Shown: positions 21,891 to 29,873, numbered from the stretch's first letter. The stretch is 31,190 bases of DNA from DASZYF01 sp035545535 (GCA_035545535.1 DASZYF010000161.1:1-31190), one strand, 5' to 3'. A program made the numbers and translations. Notes: generated by a model from the sequence alone, not told the origin.

Positions 21891-23081
21891 GTGGTGGGGG
21901 ACCGGACCGCGGCCCTGGCGGCCGCTGCCGTCGGAGTGCTGGCGGCGCTGCTCCCGGCCGTCCCCGCGGCCGGCGCACCGTCGGCGGACACCTTCACGTT
22001 CACGGGCGTCCCGCAGCCGGGGGCCGTCGCGCTCGACGCGCTGGTGGCCCACGCGCCCGCGGGCTGGCCGGTGCTGCTCAGCAGCGCGCTGCCCGGCGCG
22101 GCGGCCACGCACGTGCGCAACCAGAAGGTCCGCGTGGTCCTCGCCACCGGCGGCAGTGAGCAGATGAGCGCCCTGCAGGAGCGGACCGCCCCCGTGCCGT
22201 CGCCCGCGCAGGTGGTCGCGTACCGGGGCGCCTCCGCGCTGGTGCGCACCGAGCCGCTCGAGACCTACGTCGCGAGCGTCGTCGGCGCGGTGCCGGACGG
22301 TGCGTCCGACGCAGTGGCCGACGTCGTCGCCATCGCGGTCCGCAGCCGGGCCGCGGCCCAGGCCGCGCACGGCTACGTGGTGCCGTGCGGCACCGGGCAG
22401 TGCCTCCGGGTCGGGTTGCCCGACCGCGCGTCCGCCATCGGCCGCGCCGCGCGGGCCACCGCAGGTGTGGTCGCGAGCGCCCACGGACGCGTGATCGCGG
22501 CGTCGCTGCGGCCCACCGGTCGCTGGAGCCGCACGCTCGCAGCCCACGACGTCGGCGTCCGTCTCGGCTACGCCGGGACCCTGTCGAGCGTCACGATCTC
22601 GAGCGTCGACGACCAGGGAAACCCGGACCTGCTGACCCTGTCCGGCTCGGCCGGCGACCGGGTCGTCGACGCCGTCACGCTCGTGCGGGCGCTCCGGCTC
22701 CCCGCGGCGCCGGCCACGATCACCTCGCCGCTCGCCGCCGGCCGGCCCGGCGCGGGCAGCGAGCTCTCGGGCGACCTGTCCGCCGACGCCGCCGCGCTCG
22801 CCGACGAGGCCGCCGGCACCACGCCCGTCCAGCCCGCGCAGCTCCCCGCGCTGGAACCCGCACCGCTCCTCGCACAGTCGGTGCCCGCCCCCCTGATCGC
22901 CCCGGCGCTGCCGGCTGACGGGCCCGCCGGGGACCTCGCTCTGCTGCCTGCCGCACTGCCCACCGTGCTGCCGCCCTCGGCGCTCTCCGACCTGCTGCGC
23001 GGCGTGCTCACCGGCATCGCGAGCACCGGGACGGACGACACCGACGGCCTCGACGTCTGTGCGGCCCTCGCCGGGGCCTGA
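21891..23081 (+). CDS. Exported SpoIID/LytB-like domain protein, probably without catalytic activity
   Basis: A 396-residue exported protein: N-terminal signal (about 1-30, cleavage near AAGAPS), then a region resembling the SpoIID domain (about 75-275), then a Pro/Ala-rich C-terminal tail. Order and spacing follow SpoIID: RVVLATGG, EPLETYVASVV, a VVAIAVRSRAAAQAAHG helix (cf. AQAVAARTYA), PCGTGQCLRVG with a possible disulfide, AHDVGVRLGYA (cf. GHGVGMSQYGA), and a final VTISSVDDQGNPDLLTLSGS strand block ending in LVRALRL. But the usual EMP around the catalytic Glu reads GAVP (132-135), and the HSSCGG-type motif is SLRPTG. So it has lost the residues needed for lytic transglycosylase activity. 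May act by binding glycan or as a structural protein. Confidence 0.75.
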   Translation: MVGDRTAALAAAAVGVLAALLPAVPAAGAPSADTFTFTGVPQPGAVALDALVAHAPAGWPVLLSSALPGAAATHVRNQKVRVVLATGGSEQMSALQERTAPVPSPAQVVAYRGASALVRTEPLETYVASVVGAVPDGASDAVADVVAIAVRSRAAAQAAHGYVVPCGTGQCLRVGLPDRASAIGRAARATAGVVASAHGRVIAASLRPTGRWSRTLAAHDVGVRLGYAGTLSSVTISSVDDQGNPDLLTLSGSAGDRVVDAVTLVRALRLPAAPATITSPLAAGRPGAGSELSGDLSADAAALADEAAGTTPVQPAQLPALEPAPLLAQSVPAPLIAPALPADGPAGDLALLPAALPTVLPPSALSDLLRGVLTGIASTGTDDTDGLDVCAALAGA

Positions 23082-23086
23082 CGGCG

Positions 23087-23104
23087 TGTGACCGGGTGGT
23101 CACA
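23087..23104. promoter_or_regulatory. 18-bp palindromic operator, copy B
   Basis: TGTGACCGGGTGGTCACA has 7-bp arms and a 4-bp spacer. Its 14-bp core is identical, on the opposite strand, to the site at 16766-16779. The right arm covers the -35 region (GTCACA 23099-23104, 17 nt before the -10 box) of the aldehyde dehydrogenase promoter. Confidence 0.65.
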
Positions 23105-23121
23105 AAAGGACCCTCCCGGCG

Positions 23122-23127
23122 TACCCT
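23122..23127 (+). promoter_or_regulatory. Leaderless -10 box of the aldehyde dehydrogenase gene
   Basis: TACCCT ends 7 nt before ATG 23135; together with GTCACA 17 nt upstream it makes a plausible full promoter. Confidence 0.6.
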
Positions 23128-23134
23128 GCGACGC

Positions 23135-24652
23135 ATGACTCTCGCGGTGGTGCCCGACTCGCTGACGACCGACGGAGTGTCCGAGACCTTCGACTCGCTC
23201 AACCCGGCGACCGGCGACGTCGTCGGGACCTGGCCGGTGCACGGCGCCGCCGAGGTCGAGGCCGCGGTGCGGCGCGCCCGCGAGGCGTCGCAGTGGTGGA
23301 GCGCGCTCACGTTCGCGGAGCGCGCACGCCACCTGGGCGCGTGGAAGGCCGTGCTCGCGCGGCGCATCCACGAGCTCGCCGACCTCATGCACCGTGAGAA
23401 CGGCAAGCCGCACGCCGACGCCGTGCTCGAAGTCATCCTCGCCATCGACCACATCGCGTGGGCCGCGAAGAACGCCAAGCGGGTGCTCGGGCCGCGCGGC
23501 GTCCCGAGCGGCCTGCTCGGTGCGAACCAAGCCGCCACCCTCGAGTACCAGCCCTTCGGGGTCATCGGCGTCATCGGACCCTGGAACTACCCGGTGTTCA
23601 CGCCGATGGGATCGCTCGCCTACGCGCTGTCCGCGGGCAACGCCGTCGTGTTCAAGCCGAGCGAGTACACGCCGGGCATCGGCGCGTGGCTCGTGCGGGC
23701 GTGGGAGCAGGCCGTCCCCGAGCAGCCCGCCCCCGTGCTGCAGCTGATCACCGGCCTCGGTGCGACCGGCGCGGCGCTGTGCCGCTCCGGCGTCGACAAG
23801 ATCGCGTTCACGGGCAGCGCCGCCACCGGCCGCAAGGTCATGGCGGCGTGCGCGGAGAACCTGGTGCCGGTGCTCATGGAGTGCGGCGGCAAGGACGCGC
23901 TGATCGTCGACGACGACGCGAACGTGAAGGCCGCTGCGGACGCGGCGCTGTGGGGCGCGATGTCGAACGCCGGGCAGACCTGCGTCGGCGTGGAGCGCGT
24001 GTACGCGACCGCGAAGGTCTACGACGAGTTCGTCGCCGAGATCACCAAGGCCGCGACGGAGCTGCGCAGCAGCGGACCGGACGCGTCCTACGGCCCGATC
24101 ACGATGCCCGGCCAGCTCGACATCATCGACCGGCACATCCAGGACGCGCTCGCGCGGGGCGGTCGTGCGCTGGTGGGCGGCCCGACGTCCGTGCAGGCGC
24201 CCTACGTCACGCCGACGATCCTCGTCGACGTTCCCGAGGACTCCACCGCTGTCCAGCAGGAGACCTTCGGCCCGACCATCACCATCACCAAGGTCGCCGA
24301 CGCGGACGAGGCCGTCACGCTGGCCAACGCCACCAGCTACGGGCTCGCGGGCACGATCTTCTCCGGCTCGAAGCGCCGTGGCATGGAGCTCGCCCGCCGG
24401 CTCAGGAGCGGCATGACCAGCATCAACGCCGTCATCGCCTTCGCCTCCATCCCGGCGCTGCCGTTCGGCGGCATCGGCGAGTCCGGCTTCGGCCGCATCC
24501 ACGGCGACGACGGCCTGCGCGAGTTCACCCGCCCCAAGGCGATCACCCGGCAGCGCTTCCCGCTCGTCGTGCCGCTGACCAGCTTCCGCCGCCCGGCCAA
24601 GACCACCGACGTCCTCGCGAAGGTCATCGGGTTCCTGCACGGCCGCGGCTGA
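23135..24652 (+). CDS. NAD(P)-dependent aldehyde dehydrogenase
   Basis: A 505-residue aldehyde dehydrogenase. The oxyanion Asn151 is in GPWNYP, Lys174 in FKPSEYTP, the Rossmann turn is FTGSAATG (225-232), the general base Glu249 is in MECGGKD, and nucleophile Cys283 in NAGQTCVG. It would oxidise an aldehyde to a carboxylic acid, feeding into acyl-CoA metabolism. The C-terminal extension (RFPLVVPL...VLAKVIGFLHG) is mildly hydrophobic and similar to fatty-aldehyde dehydrogenases. The shared operator with the beta-oxidation operon supports a role with acyl aldehydes (inference). Single gene, leaderless promoter. Confidence 0.93.
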   Translation: MTLAVVPDSLTTDGVSETFDSLNPATGDVVGTWPVHGAAEVEAAVRRAREASQWWSALTFAERARHLGAWKAVLARRIHELADLMHRENGKPHADAVLEVILAIDHIAWAAKNAKRVLGPRGVPSGLLGANQAATLEYQPFGVIGVIGPWNYPVFTPMGSLAYALSAGNAVVFKPSEYTPGIGAWLVRAWEQAVPEQPAPVLQLITGLGATGAALCRSGVDKIAFTGSAATGRKVMAACAENLVPVLMECGGKDALIVDDDANVKAAADAALWGAMSNAGQTCVGVERVYATAKVYDEFVAEITKAATELRSSGPDASYGPITMPGQLDIIDRHIQDALARGGRALVGGPTSVQAPYVTPTILVDVPEDSTAVQQETFGPTITITKVADADEAVTLANATSYGLAGTIFSGSKRRGMELARRLRSGMTSINAVIAFASIPALPFGGIGESGFGRIHGDDGLREFTRPKAITRQRFPLVVPLTSFRRPAKTTDVLAKVIGFLHGRG

Positions 24653-24719
24653 GCACGCCCGGCGCGTCCGCCGCGACACGCCGGAGCCGCGAAGCCCGGG
24701 CACCGACGGTTCGGCGTCG

Positions 24720-24725
24720 TAGCGT
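24720..24725 (+). promoter_or_regulatory. Possible -10 box upstream of the DUF3090 gene
   Basis: TAGCGT, with a second TAGCCG at 24731, lies 41 nt before ATG 24767. Unlike its neighbours this gene has a leader with a good GGAGG ribosome site. Confidence 0.35.
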
Positions 24726-24766
24726 CGCCGTAGCCGTTCGGAACGCCTTCTGGCCGGAGGTTCCCG

Positions 24767-25408
24767 ATGACCGCGCACGCCCGGCACCACGACATCAAGA
24801 CCCCGGACCGCTTCGTGGTGGGCACGGTGGGCGAGCCGGGGGAGCGCAGCTTCTACCTCCAGGCGCTCGCCGGTGAGCTGGCCGTCACGGTGGGCGTCGA
24901 GAAGGCCGAGGTCGCCGCGCTCGCGGAAGGGCTGGTCGTCCTGCTCGACGAGGTCCGTCGGGCCGGTCGTGCCCCCATGCGCAGCGAGGTCACCAAGGCC
25001 GCCGGCTCCTGGTCGGGCGGGCTGCGCGGGCCGGTGGAACCGAGCTTCGTGCTGGATCGCCTCACCCTCGCCTGGGACGGCGAGTGGGTCGTCGTCGAGG
25101 CGGCCGCCACCGAGACCGTCGACGTCGCCGACGACGACGGCTTCGACATCGACGAGTCCGAGGACGAGGCGATGGAGACCGCGCGGGTGCTCGCCTCGCT
25201 CGACGCCGAGATGTACGACGTCGACGTTCCCGAGGAGCTCGAGGACCGCGACGAGACCATCGCTTCGCTGCGGGTCCGCCTCACCGCGGCCCAGGCCCAG
25301 GCGTTCACCGAGGCCGCGCAAGCGGTCGTGGCCGCCAGACGGCGGCCGTGCGAGCTCTGCGGGCGCCCGGTCGCGCCCAACGGGCACTTCTGCCCGCGCC
25401 TCAACTGA
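24767..25408 (+). CDS. DUF3090 family protein
   Basis: A 213-residue actinobacterial protein of unknown function. The N-terminus has DRFVVGTVGEPGERSFYLQA, the family's best conserved part. There is an acidic stretch (about 121-141), and a C-terminal zinc-ribbon-like CELCGRP...HFCPR with Cys195, Cys198, His207 and Cys209. In other actinomycetes the family is found near mycothiol-related and phosphatase genes; here the neighbours are a LarC1 gene and tsaD. GGAGG 6 nt before ATG 24767 supports the start. Function unknown. Confidence 0.9.
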   Translation: MTAHARHHDIKTPDRFVVGTVGEPGERSFYLQALAGELAVTVGVEKAEVAALAEGLVVLLDEVRRAGRAPMRSEVTKAAGSWSGGLRGPVEPSFVLDRLTLAWDGEWVVVEAAATETVDVADDDGFDIDESEDEAMETARVLASLDAEMYDVDVPEELEDRDETIASLRVRLTAAQAQAFTEAAQAVVAARRRPCELCGRPVAPNGHFCPRLN

Positions 25409-25433
25409 GCAGGAGCGCGCGAGCACGGCCCCG

Positions 25434-25439
25434 TAGCGT
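25434..25439 (+). promoter_or_regulatory. Leaderless -10 box of the larC-like gene
   Basis: TAGCGT ends 6 nt before GTG 25446. Confidence 0.5.
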
Positions 25440-25445
25440 TGGACC

Positions 25446-26180
25446 GTGACCCGGATCGGCTGGCTCGACCTCGGCTGCGGGGCGAGCGGCGACATGCTGC
25501 TGGGCGCTGCTGTCGCGGCCGGCGCGTCGCTCGCCGCCGTCGAGAAGGCGGTCACGTCGCTCGGTCTGCCCATCCGGATCGTGGTCGACGACGTCGAGCG
25601 CGCGGGGCTGCGCGCGACGCACGTGCGCGTGCTCTCCGACGAGCCCGACCCGCCGCACCGGCACTGGTCCGACATCCGTGGGCTGCTCGACGCCGCCGAT
25701 CTCGACGTGGAGGTGCGGGCCGGCGCGCACCGGGCCTTCGCCGCCCTGGCCGAGGCCGAGGGCGCGGTGCACGGCGTCCCGGCCGAGCACGTGCACTTCC
25801 ACGAGGTGGGTGCCCACGACGCCGTCGGCGACGTCGTCGGTGTCGTCGCGGCGCTGCACGACCTCGGGGTCACGGAGCTCAGCGCGACGCCCGTCGCGCT
25901 GGGCAGCGGCACCGTCACGGCCGAGCACGGCGTGCTGCCCGTCCCGGTTCCTGCTGTGCTGCAGCTGTTCCGGGCTTCGGGCGCGCCCTCGTACGGGAGT
26001 GACGTGCCGTTCGAGCTGTGCACCCCCACCGGTGCTGCGCTGGTGACCACAATCGTCCGGTCCTACGGGCCGATGCCCGCGATGGCGATCGCCGAGGTCG
26101 GGCTCGGCGCCGGCACCCGCGACCTCGTCGACCGCGCCAACGTCGTCCGCCTCGTGCTCGGCGAACGGGTCGACGCGTGA
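25446..26180 (+). CDS. LarC-family nickel insertion protein, LarC1 part only
   Basis: A 244-residue member of the LarC family (nickel pincer cofactor synthesis: LarC puts Ni into the pyridinium-dithiocarboxylate nucleotide). GCGASGDMLLGA at 10-21, HFHEVGAHD (117-125), the CTPTGAALV segment, and a final AEVGLGAGTRDL...ANVVRLVLGE match LarC1. The reading frame stops where the LarC2 half of a full-length protein (about 400 residues) would begin, and none is found because tsaD starts at 26177. In Lactiplantibacillus full LarC arises by ribosomal frameshifting between LarC1 and LarC2; that cannot happen here. Leaderless GTG 25446. No larB or larE in the window. Confidence 0.85.
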   Translation: MTRIGWLDLGCGASGDMLLGAAVAAGASLAAVEKAVTSLGLPIRIVVDDVERAGLRATHVRVLSDEPDPPHRHWSDIRGLLDAADLDVEVRAGAHRAFAALAEAEGAVHGVPAEHVHFHEVGAHDAVGDVVGVVAALHDLGVTELSATPVALGSGTVTAEHGVLPVPVPAVLQLFRASGAPSYGSDVPFELCTPTGAALVTTIVRSYGPMPAMAIAEVGLGAGTRDLVDRANVVRLVLGERVDA

Positions 26181-27214
26181 GCGGGCTGATCCTCGGCATC
26201 GAGTCGAGCTGCGACGAGACCGGCGTGGCACTCGTGCGCGGCGGGGAGCTCATCGCCGACGTCGTGGCGAGCAGCGTCGAGGAGCACGCGCGCTACGGCG
26301 GCGTGGTGCCCGAGGTGGCAGCGCGGGCCCACCTCGAGGCGATCGTCCCGACGGTGCGCAAGGCACTGGCCGACGGTGGCGTCGAGCTCGGCGACGTCGA
26401 CGCGATCGCCGTCACCGCGGCACCCGGGCTGGCGAGCGCACTGCTCGTCGGCCTGTCCGCGGCCAAGGCGTACGCGACCGTGCTCGACGTGCCCCTGTAC
26501 GCGACGCACCACCTCGCGTCGCACGTCGCGGTCGACACGCTCGAGCACGGCCCACTCCCGGAACCGGCTGTGGCACTGGTGGTCTCGGGAGGCCACACGT
26601 CGCTGCTGCTCGTGCGCGACCTCGTCCGCGAACCGATCGAGCACCTCGGTGACACCTTCGACGACGCCGCCGGTGAGGCGTTCGACAAGGTCGCGCGACT
26701 GCTGGGCCTGCCGTTCCCCGGAGGCCCGAGCGTCGACAAGGCGGCCAAAGAGGGCAACCCGACGGCCATCGCGTTCCCGCGCGGCATGACCGGCCCGCGC
26801 GACCCCGCCTACGGGTTCTCGTTCTCCGGTCTGAAGACCGCGGTCGCCCGCTACGTCGAGGCGGAGCAGCGCGCGGGCCGGGAGCCGCACGTCCCCGACG
26901 TCGCGGCGTCGTTCCAGGAGGCGGTCGCCGACGTGCTGACGGCCAAGGCGGTCGCCGCCTGCCGCGAGCACGGCGTCCACGACCTGCTCATCGTCGGTGG
27001 AGTCGCGGCCAACTCGCGGCTGCGGTCGCTGGCCGAGACCCGCTGCGCGGCCGCGGGGTTCACGCTGCGCGTGCCACGCCCGCGCCTGTGCACCGACAAC
27101 GGCGCGATGGTCGCGGCACTCGGCTCGCTCCTCTTCGAGGCCGGCGCTCCGGCGTCCGCCCTGGACGTGCCGGCCATCCCGAGCCTCCCGCTGGAGTGCG
27201 CGCTCGTCGCCTAG
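26177..27214 (+). CDS. tsaD: tRNA threonylcarbamoyladenosine synthase subunit TsaD
   Basis: A 345-residue TsaD (Gcp) protein that transfers the threonylcarbamoyl group to A37 of ANN-decoding tRNAs. Motifs: ESSCDETGVAL (9-19), HLASH with His112 and His116 as metal ligands, VVSGGHTSLLLV, and GDTFDDAAGEAFDKVARLLGL. GTG 26177 overlaps the LarC1 stop as GTGA, so translation is coupled. The usual partners tsaB and rimI are not next to it. The stop codon shares the palindrome CTAG with the stop of the convergent gene. Confidence 0.97.
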   Translation: MSGLILGIESSCDETGVALVRGGELIADVVASSVEEHARYGGVVPEVAARAHLEAIVPTVRKALADGGVELGDVDAIAVTAAPGLASALLVGLSAAKAYATVLDVPLYATHHLASHVAVDTLEHGPLPEPAVALVVSGGHTSLLLVRDLVREPIEHLGDTFDDAAGEAFDKVARLLGLPFPGGPSVDKAAKEGNPTAIAFPRGMTGPRDPAYGFSFSGLKTAVARYVEAEQRAGREPHVPDVAASFQEAVADVLTAKAVAACREHGVHDLLIVGGVAANSRLRSLAETRCAAAGFTLRVPRPRLCTDNGAMVAALGSLLFEAGAPASALDVPAIPSLPLECALVA

Positions 27215-27996
27215 GCGGGTCGCGGCTGCGGGTAGGCGTTGTACGCCGCCAGTCGGGCGCGCCGCACGGCCGTCGCCAGCTGGCGCAGCGTGGCCGCGCG
27301 GTTCTCGGCCTCGGAGCTGGTGCGCGCCCCGCCCTCGTCGGCGAGGGCGAGCGTGAGCACCGTCTGCAGGCGGTCGGCCCGGGCGAGCAGCGCCACCGCC
27401 CGTGGCGGGTAGCCGGGCGGGAGCGCGCTCGCCGGCTCCTGACCGCGCCGGGTGCGCTCACGCATCGCCGCCAGCGGCGCGTCGAGGCCCTCGTGGTAGC
27501 GCGCAACCGACAGCGACTGCAGGACGCGGGTGCTCGCGGCCAGCACCTCCGTCAGCTCGCCGTCCGCCTCGGACGCGGTGAGCGGGGGCGGGTCGAGCAG
27601 CTCGGACGTCGCGATCGGGTAGGCGCTCCAGGTCGTGATCACCAGCTGGTCGCCCTCGGGCCCCACCCGCCGCTGCGCGGGGACCAGGCCCCGCCGGCGG
27701 GCCGCTCCGCGGGGCAGCACCGCCTCACCGGCCTCGAGCGCCGCTCGGGCGAACGCCCCACCGGGCTCGGGCAGGCCGCGGACGTCACCGGCCACCGGCA
27801 GCAGCAGCTCGAGCCGCGTCACGCCGTCGGCCCGCAAGCCGCCCAACAGGCTCTCGACCCCGGCGCCGTCGGCGGTCTCGTGCTCGTCGTCGGCCTCGGA
27901 GATCGCCGCCGCCGCCGCATCGAGGGAGACGTTCCCGGCCAGCCAGGCCGAGCCCCAGGCCACGAGGAGCCCGCTGCGCGCACCCGGCAGATCCAC
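27211..27996 (-). CDS. Conserved actinobacterial protein of unknown function
   Basis: A 261-residue protein that I do not recognise as a named family. It starts VDLPGARSGLLVAWGSAWLAGNVSLD, has a middle part with LELLLPVAGDVRGLP and GEAVLP, and ends Arg/Ala-rich with helices. No signal peptide, no transmembrane segment and no catalytic motif are seen. The frame is open 165 bases further upstream, but GTG 27996 has a perfect leaderless promoter (TACGCT, 6 nt), so it is the better start. Convergent with tsaD (stop codons share CTAG) and divergent from the helicase gene. Confidence 0.82.
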   Translation of the reverse strand: MDLPGARSGLLVAWGSAWLAGNVSLDAAAAAISEADDEHETADGAGVESLLGGLRADGVTRLELLLPVAGDVRGLPEPGGAFARAALEAGEAVLPRGAARRRGLVPAQRRVGPEGDQLVITTWSAYPIATSELLDPPPLTASEADGELTEVLAASTRVLQSLSVARYHEGLDAPLAAMRERTRRGQEPASALPPGYPPRAVALLARADRLQTVLTLALADEGGARTSSEAENRAATLRQLATAVRRARLAAYNAYPQPRPA

Positions 27997-28002
27997 CCGA
28001 CG

Positions 28003-28008
28003 AGCGTA
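28003..28008 (-). promoter_or_regulatory. Leaderless -10 box of the unknown gene
   Basis: On the minus strand TACGCT ends 6 nt before GTG 27996; it decides the start against longer alternatives. Confidence 0.5.
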
Positions 28009-28056
28009 GACACGCGGGCTTCCCGGGAAAGCCGCGGAAGCGTCACCGGCCGCGGT

Positions 28057-28062
28057 TAGCCT
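28057..28062 (+). promoter_or_regulatory. Possible -10 box of the helicase gene
   Basis: TAGCCT lies 80 nt before GTG 28143, so the helicase message would have a leader; it is 48 bases from the divergent -10 at 28003. Confidence 0.35.
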
Positions 28063-28142
28063 CGTCCGGCGCCCGCCCCACGGCCGCCTCCCCGGCGCGC
28101 TCCCACCGTGACCCAGCACCCCCGAAGGACCCTCGCCCCACC

Positions 28143-29873
28143 GTGTCCGTCTCCCTGCCACATCGGGCCCGCTCGCAGGCTCCCGGCGCCCTGCGCCGCT
28201 GGCAGTCCCGGGCCATGGCCCGCTACGCCGCGCGGGCCCCGAAGGACTTCCTGGCCGTCGCCACCCCGGGCGCCGGCAAGACCACGTTCGCCCTCGCGAT
28301 CGCGCGGACGCTGCTCGACGACGGCACGGTCGACGCCATCACCGTCGTCACGCCCACCGAGCACCTCAAGGGCCAGTGGGCGAGCGCGGGCGCGGCGTTC
28401 GGCATCGACCTCGACCCGGCCTACAAGAACGCGGACGGGCTCAAGGTCGCGAAGGGCCTCATCGGCGCGGTCGTCACCTACGCCCAGGTCGCCGCAGCGC
28501 CCGAAGTGCACCGGCTGCGCACCGAGGGCCGGCCCACGATGGTGATCCTCGACGAGATCCACCACGGCGGCGACGCGCTCTCCTGGGGTGACGGCATCCG
28601 GGTCGCGTTCGAGCCGGCGGTCCGCCGCCTGTCGCTCACCGGCACGCCGTTCCGCAGCGACACCGCGCCCATCCCGTTCGTCACCTACGAGCAGGACGCC
28701 GACGGCGTCCGCCGCTCGATGGCCGACTCGTCCTACGGCTACGCCGATGCGCTGCGCGACGGCGTCGTTCGGCCGGTGCTGTTCCTCGCGTACTCCGGCG
28801 AGGCGAGCTGGCGCACCAGCGCCGGTGACGTCGTCTCCGCCCAGCTCGACGACCTGCTCACCGCCGACGCGACCGCGCGGGCCTGGCGCACCGCGCTCGA
28901 CCCGAAGGGCGACTGGGTCCCCACCGTCCTCGCGGCCGCGGACCGCCGCCTCACCGAGGTGCGCGCCGCCGGCATGCCGGACGCCGGTGGGCTCGTCATC
29001 GCCTCGGACCAGACCGCCGCCCGCGCCTACGCCGCGATCCTCAAGGACATCACCGGCAAGGCCCCCGTCGTCGCGCTGTCGGACGAGAAGGCCGCCAGCA
29101 AGCGGATCCGCGCGTTCGCCGAGGGTGACGCGCGCTGGCTGGTCGCGGTGCGCATGGTCAGCGAAGGTGTCGACATCCCGCGCCTCGCCGTCGGCGTCTA
29201 CGCGACCAGCGCTTCGACCCCGCTGTTCTTCGCGCAGGCGATCGGCCGTTTCGTGCGCGCGCGTCGGCCGGGGGAGAGCGCCAGCGTCTTCCTGCCCAGC
29301 GTGCGTCCCCTGCTGACCCTCGCCGCCGAGATGGAGAAGGAGCGCGACCACGCGCTCGACCGCTTCCGCGCCGACGACGACGTGTTCGGCGCCGAGGACG
29401 ACCTGCTGCGCGCCGCCAACCGCGAGCAGGACACCGCCGACGAGCTCGGCTCGTTCGAGGCGCTGGGCGCCTCGGCCCACCTCGCGAGCGTGGTGCTCAA
29501 CAGCACCGAGGTCGGCGTGCTCGCGCTCCCCGGCTCGCCCGAGGAGGAGGACTACCTCGGCCTGCCGGGGCTCCTCGACCCCACGCAGGTGAGCACGCTG
29601 CTCACCGCCAAGCGCGCGCAGCGCACCAGCGCAGCGGCGCCGGCCGCACCGACGACTACGCCCACCTGGCAGCGGCGGGCCGAGCTGCGCGGGGAGCTGA
29701 ACACGCTCGTGCGGGCCTGGCACGCGCGCACCCAGACACCCCACGCGCAGGTGCACGCCGAGCTCCGCCGCGTGTGCGGGGGCCCGGCCGTGGCGCAGGC
29801 GACGGTGGAGGAGCTGGAGGCCCGGATCGCGGCGCTGCGCGCGTGGGCCGTCGCCAGCCGCCCCGGGGCGTGA
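28143..29873 (+). CDS. SF2 DEAD/DEAH-type helicase
   Basis: A 576-residue ATP-dependent helicase or nucleic-acid translocase. Motif I is ATPGAGKTT (40-48), motif II is LDEIHHGG (136-143), motif III SLTGTPFRSD (164-173), and the second RecA domain ends in QAIGRFVRAR (365-374) as motif VI. Overall build is like restriction-type (HsdR/XPB-like) SF2 helicases without an added nuclease domain. The C-terminal third is Ala/Glu-rich and ends in a helical segment, with no recognisable domain. Its start GTG 28143 has GAAGGA 13 nt upstream, which is far. Its substrate is unknown; it stands alone, so a defence role is not supported by neighbours. Confidence 0.88.
   Translation: MSVSLPHRARSQAPGALRRWQSRAMARYAARAPKDFLAVATPGAGKTTFALAIARTLLDDGTVDAITVVTPTEHLKGQWASAGAAFGIDLDPAYKNADGLKVAKGLIGAVVTYAQVAAAPEVHRLRTEGRPTMVILDEIHHGGDALSWGDGIRVAFEPAVRRLSLTGTPFRSDTAPIPFVTYEQDADGVRRSMADSSYGYADALRDGVVRPVLFLAYSGEASWRTSAGDVVSAQLDDLLTADATARAWRTALDPKGDWVPTVLAAADRRLTEVRAAGMPDAGGLVIASDQTAARAYAAILKDITGKAPVVALSDEKAASKRIRAFAEGDARWLVAVRMVSEGVDIPRLAVGVYATSASTPLFFAQAIGRFVRARRPGESASVFLPSVRPLLTLAAEMEKERDHALDRFRADDDVFGAEDDLLRAANREQDTADELGSFEALGASAHLASVVLNSTEVGVLALPGSPEEEDYLGLPGLLDPTQVSTLLTAKRAQRTSAAAPAAPTTTPTWQRRAELRGELNTLVRAWHARTQTPHAQVHAELRRVCGGPAVAQATVEELEARIAALRAWAVASRPGA
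28161..28180 (+). repeat. 20-bp exact repeat, copy 2 of 2
   Basis: Identical to 3913-3932. Here it lies within the first codons of the helicase gene. Confidence 0.5.

Noticed and set aside
23087..23104. CRP/Cmr-type site (TGTGA...TCACA)
   Set aside because: The spacing between the half-sites is 8 instead of 6, and the identical core at 16766-16779 lacks the outer TG/CA, so the conserved unit is TGACC-N4-GGTCA.
22568..26050. A 1160-codon open frame on the minus strand
   Set aside because: It lies opposite the SpoIID-like, aldehyde dehydrogenase, DUF3090 and LarC1 genes, has low-complexity composition and no recognisable domain; long antisense frames are usual at this GC content.
28143..29873. 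Helicase as part of a restriction or defence island
   Set aside because: No nuclease, methyltransferase or other defence gene next to it in the window.
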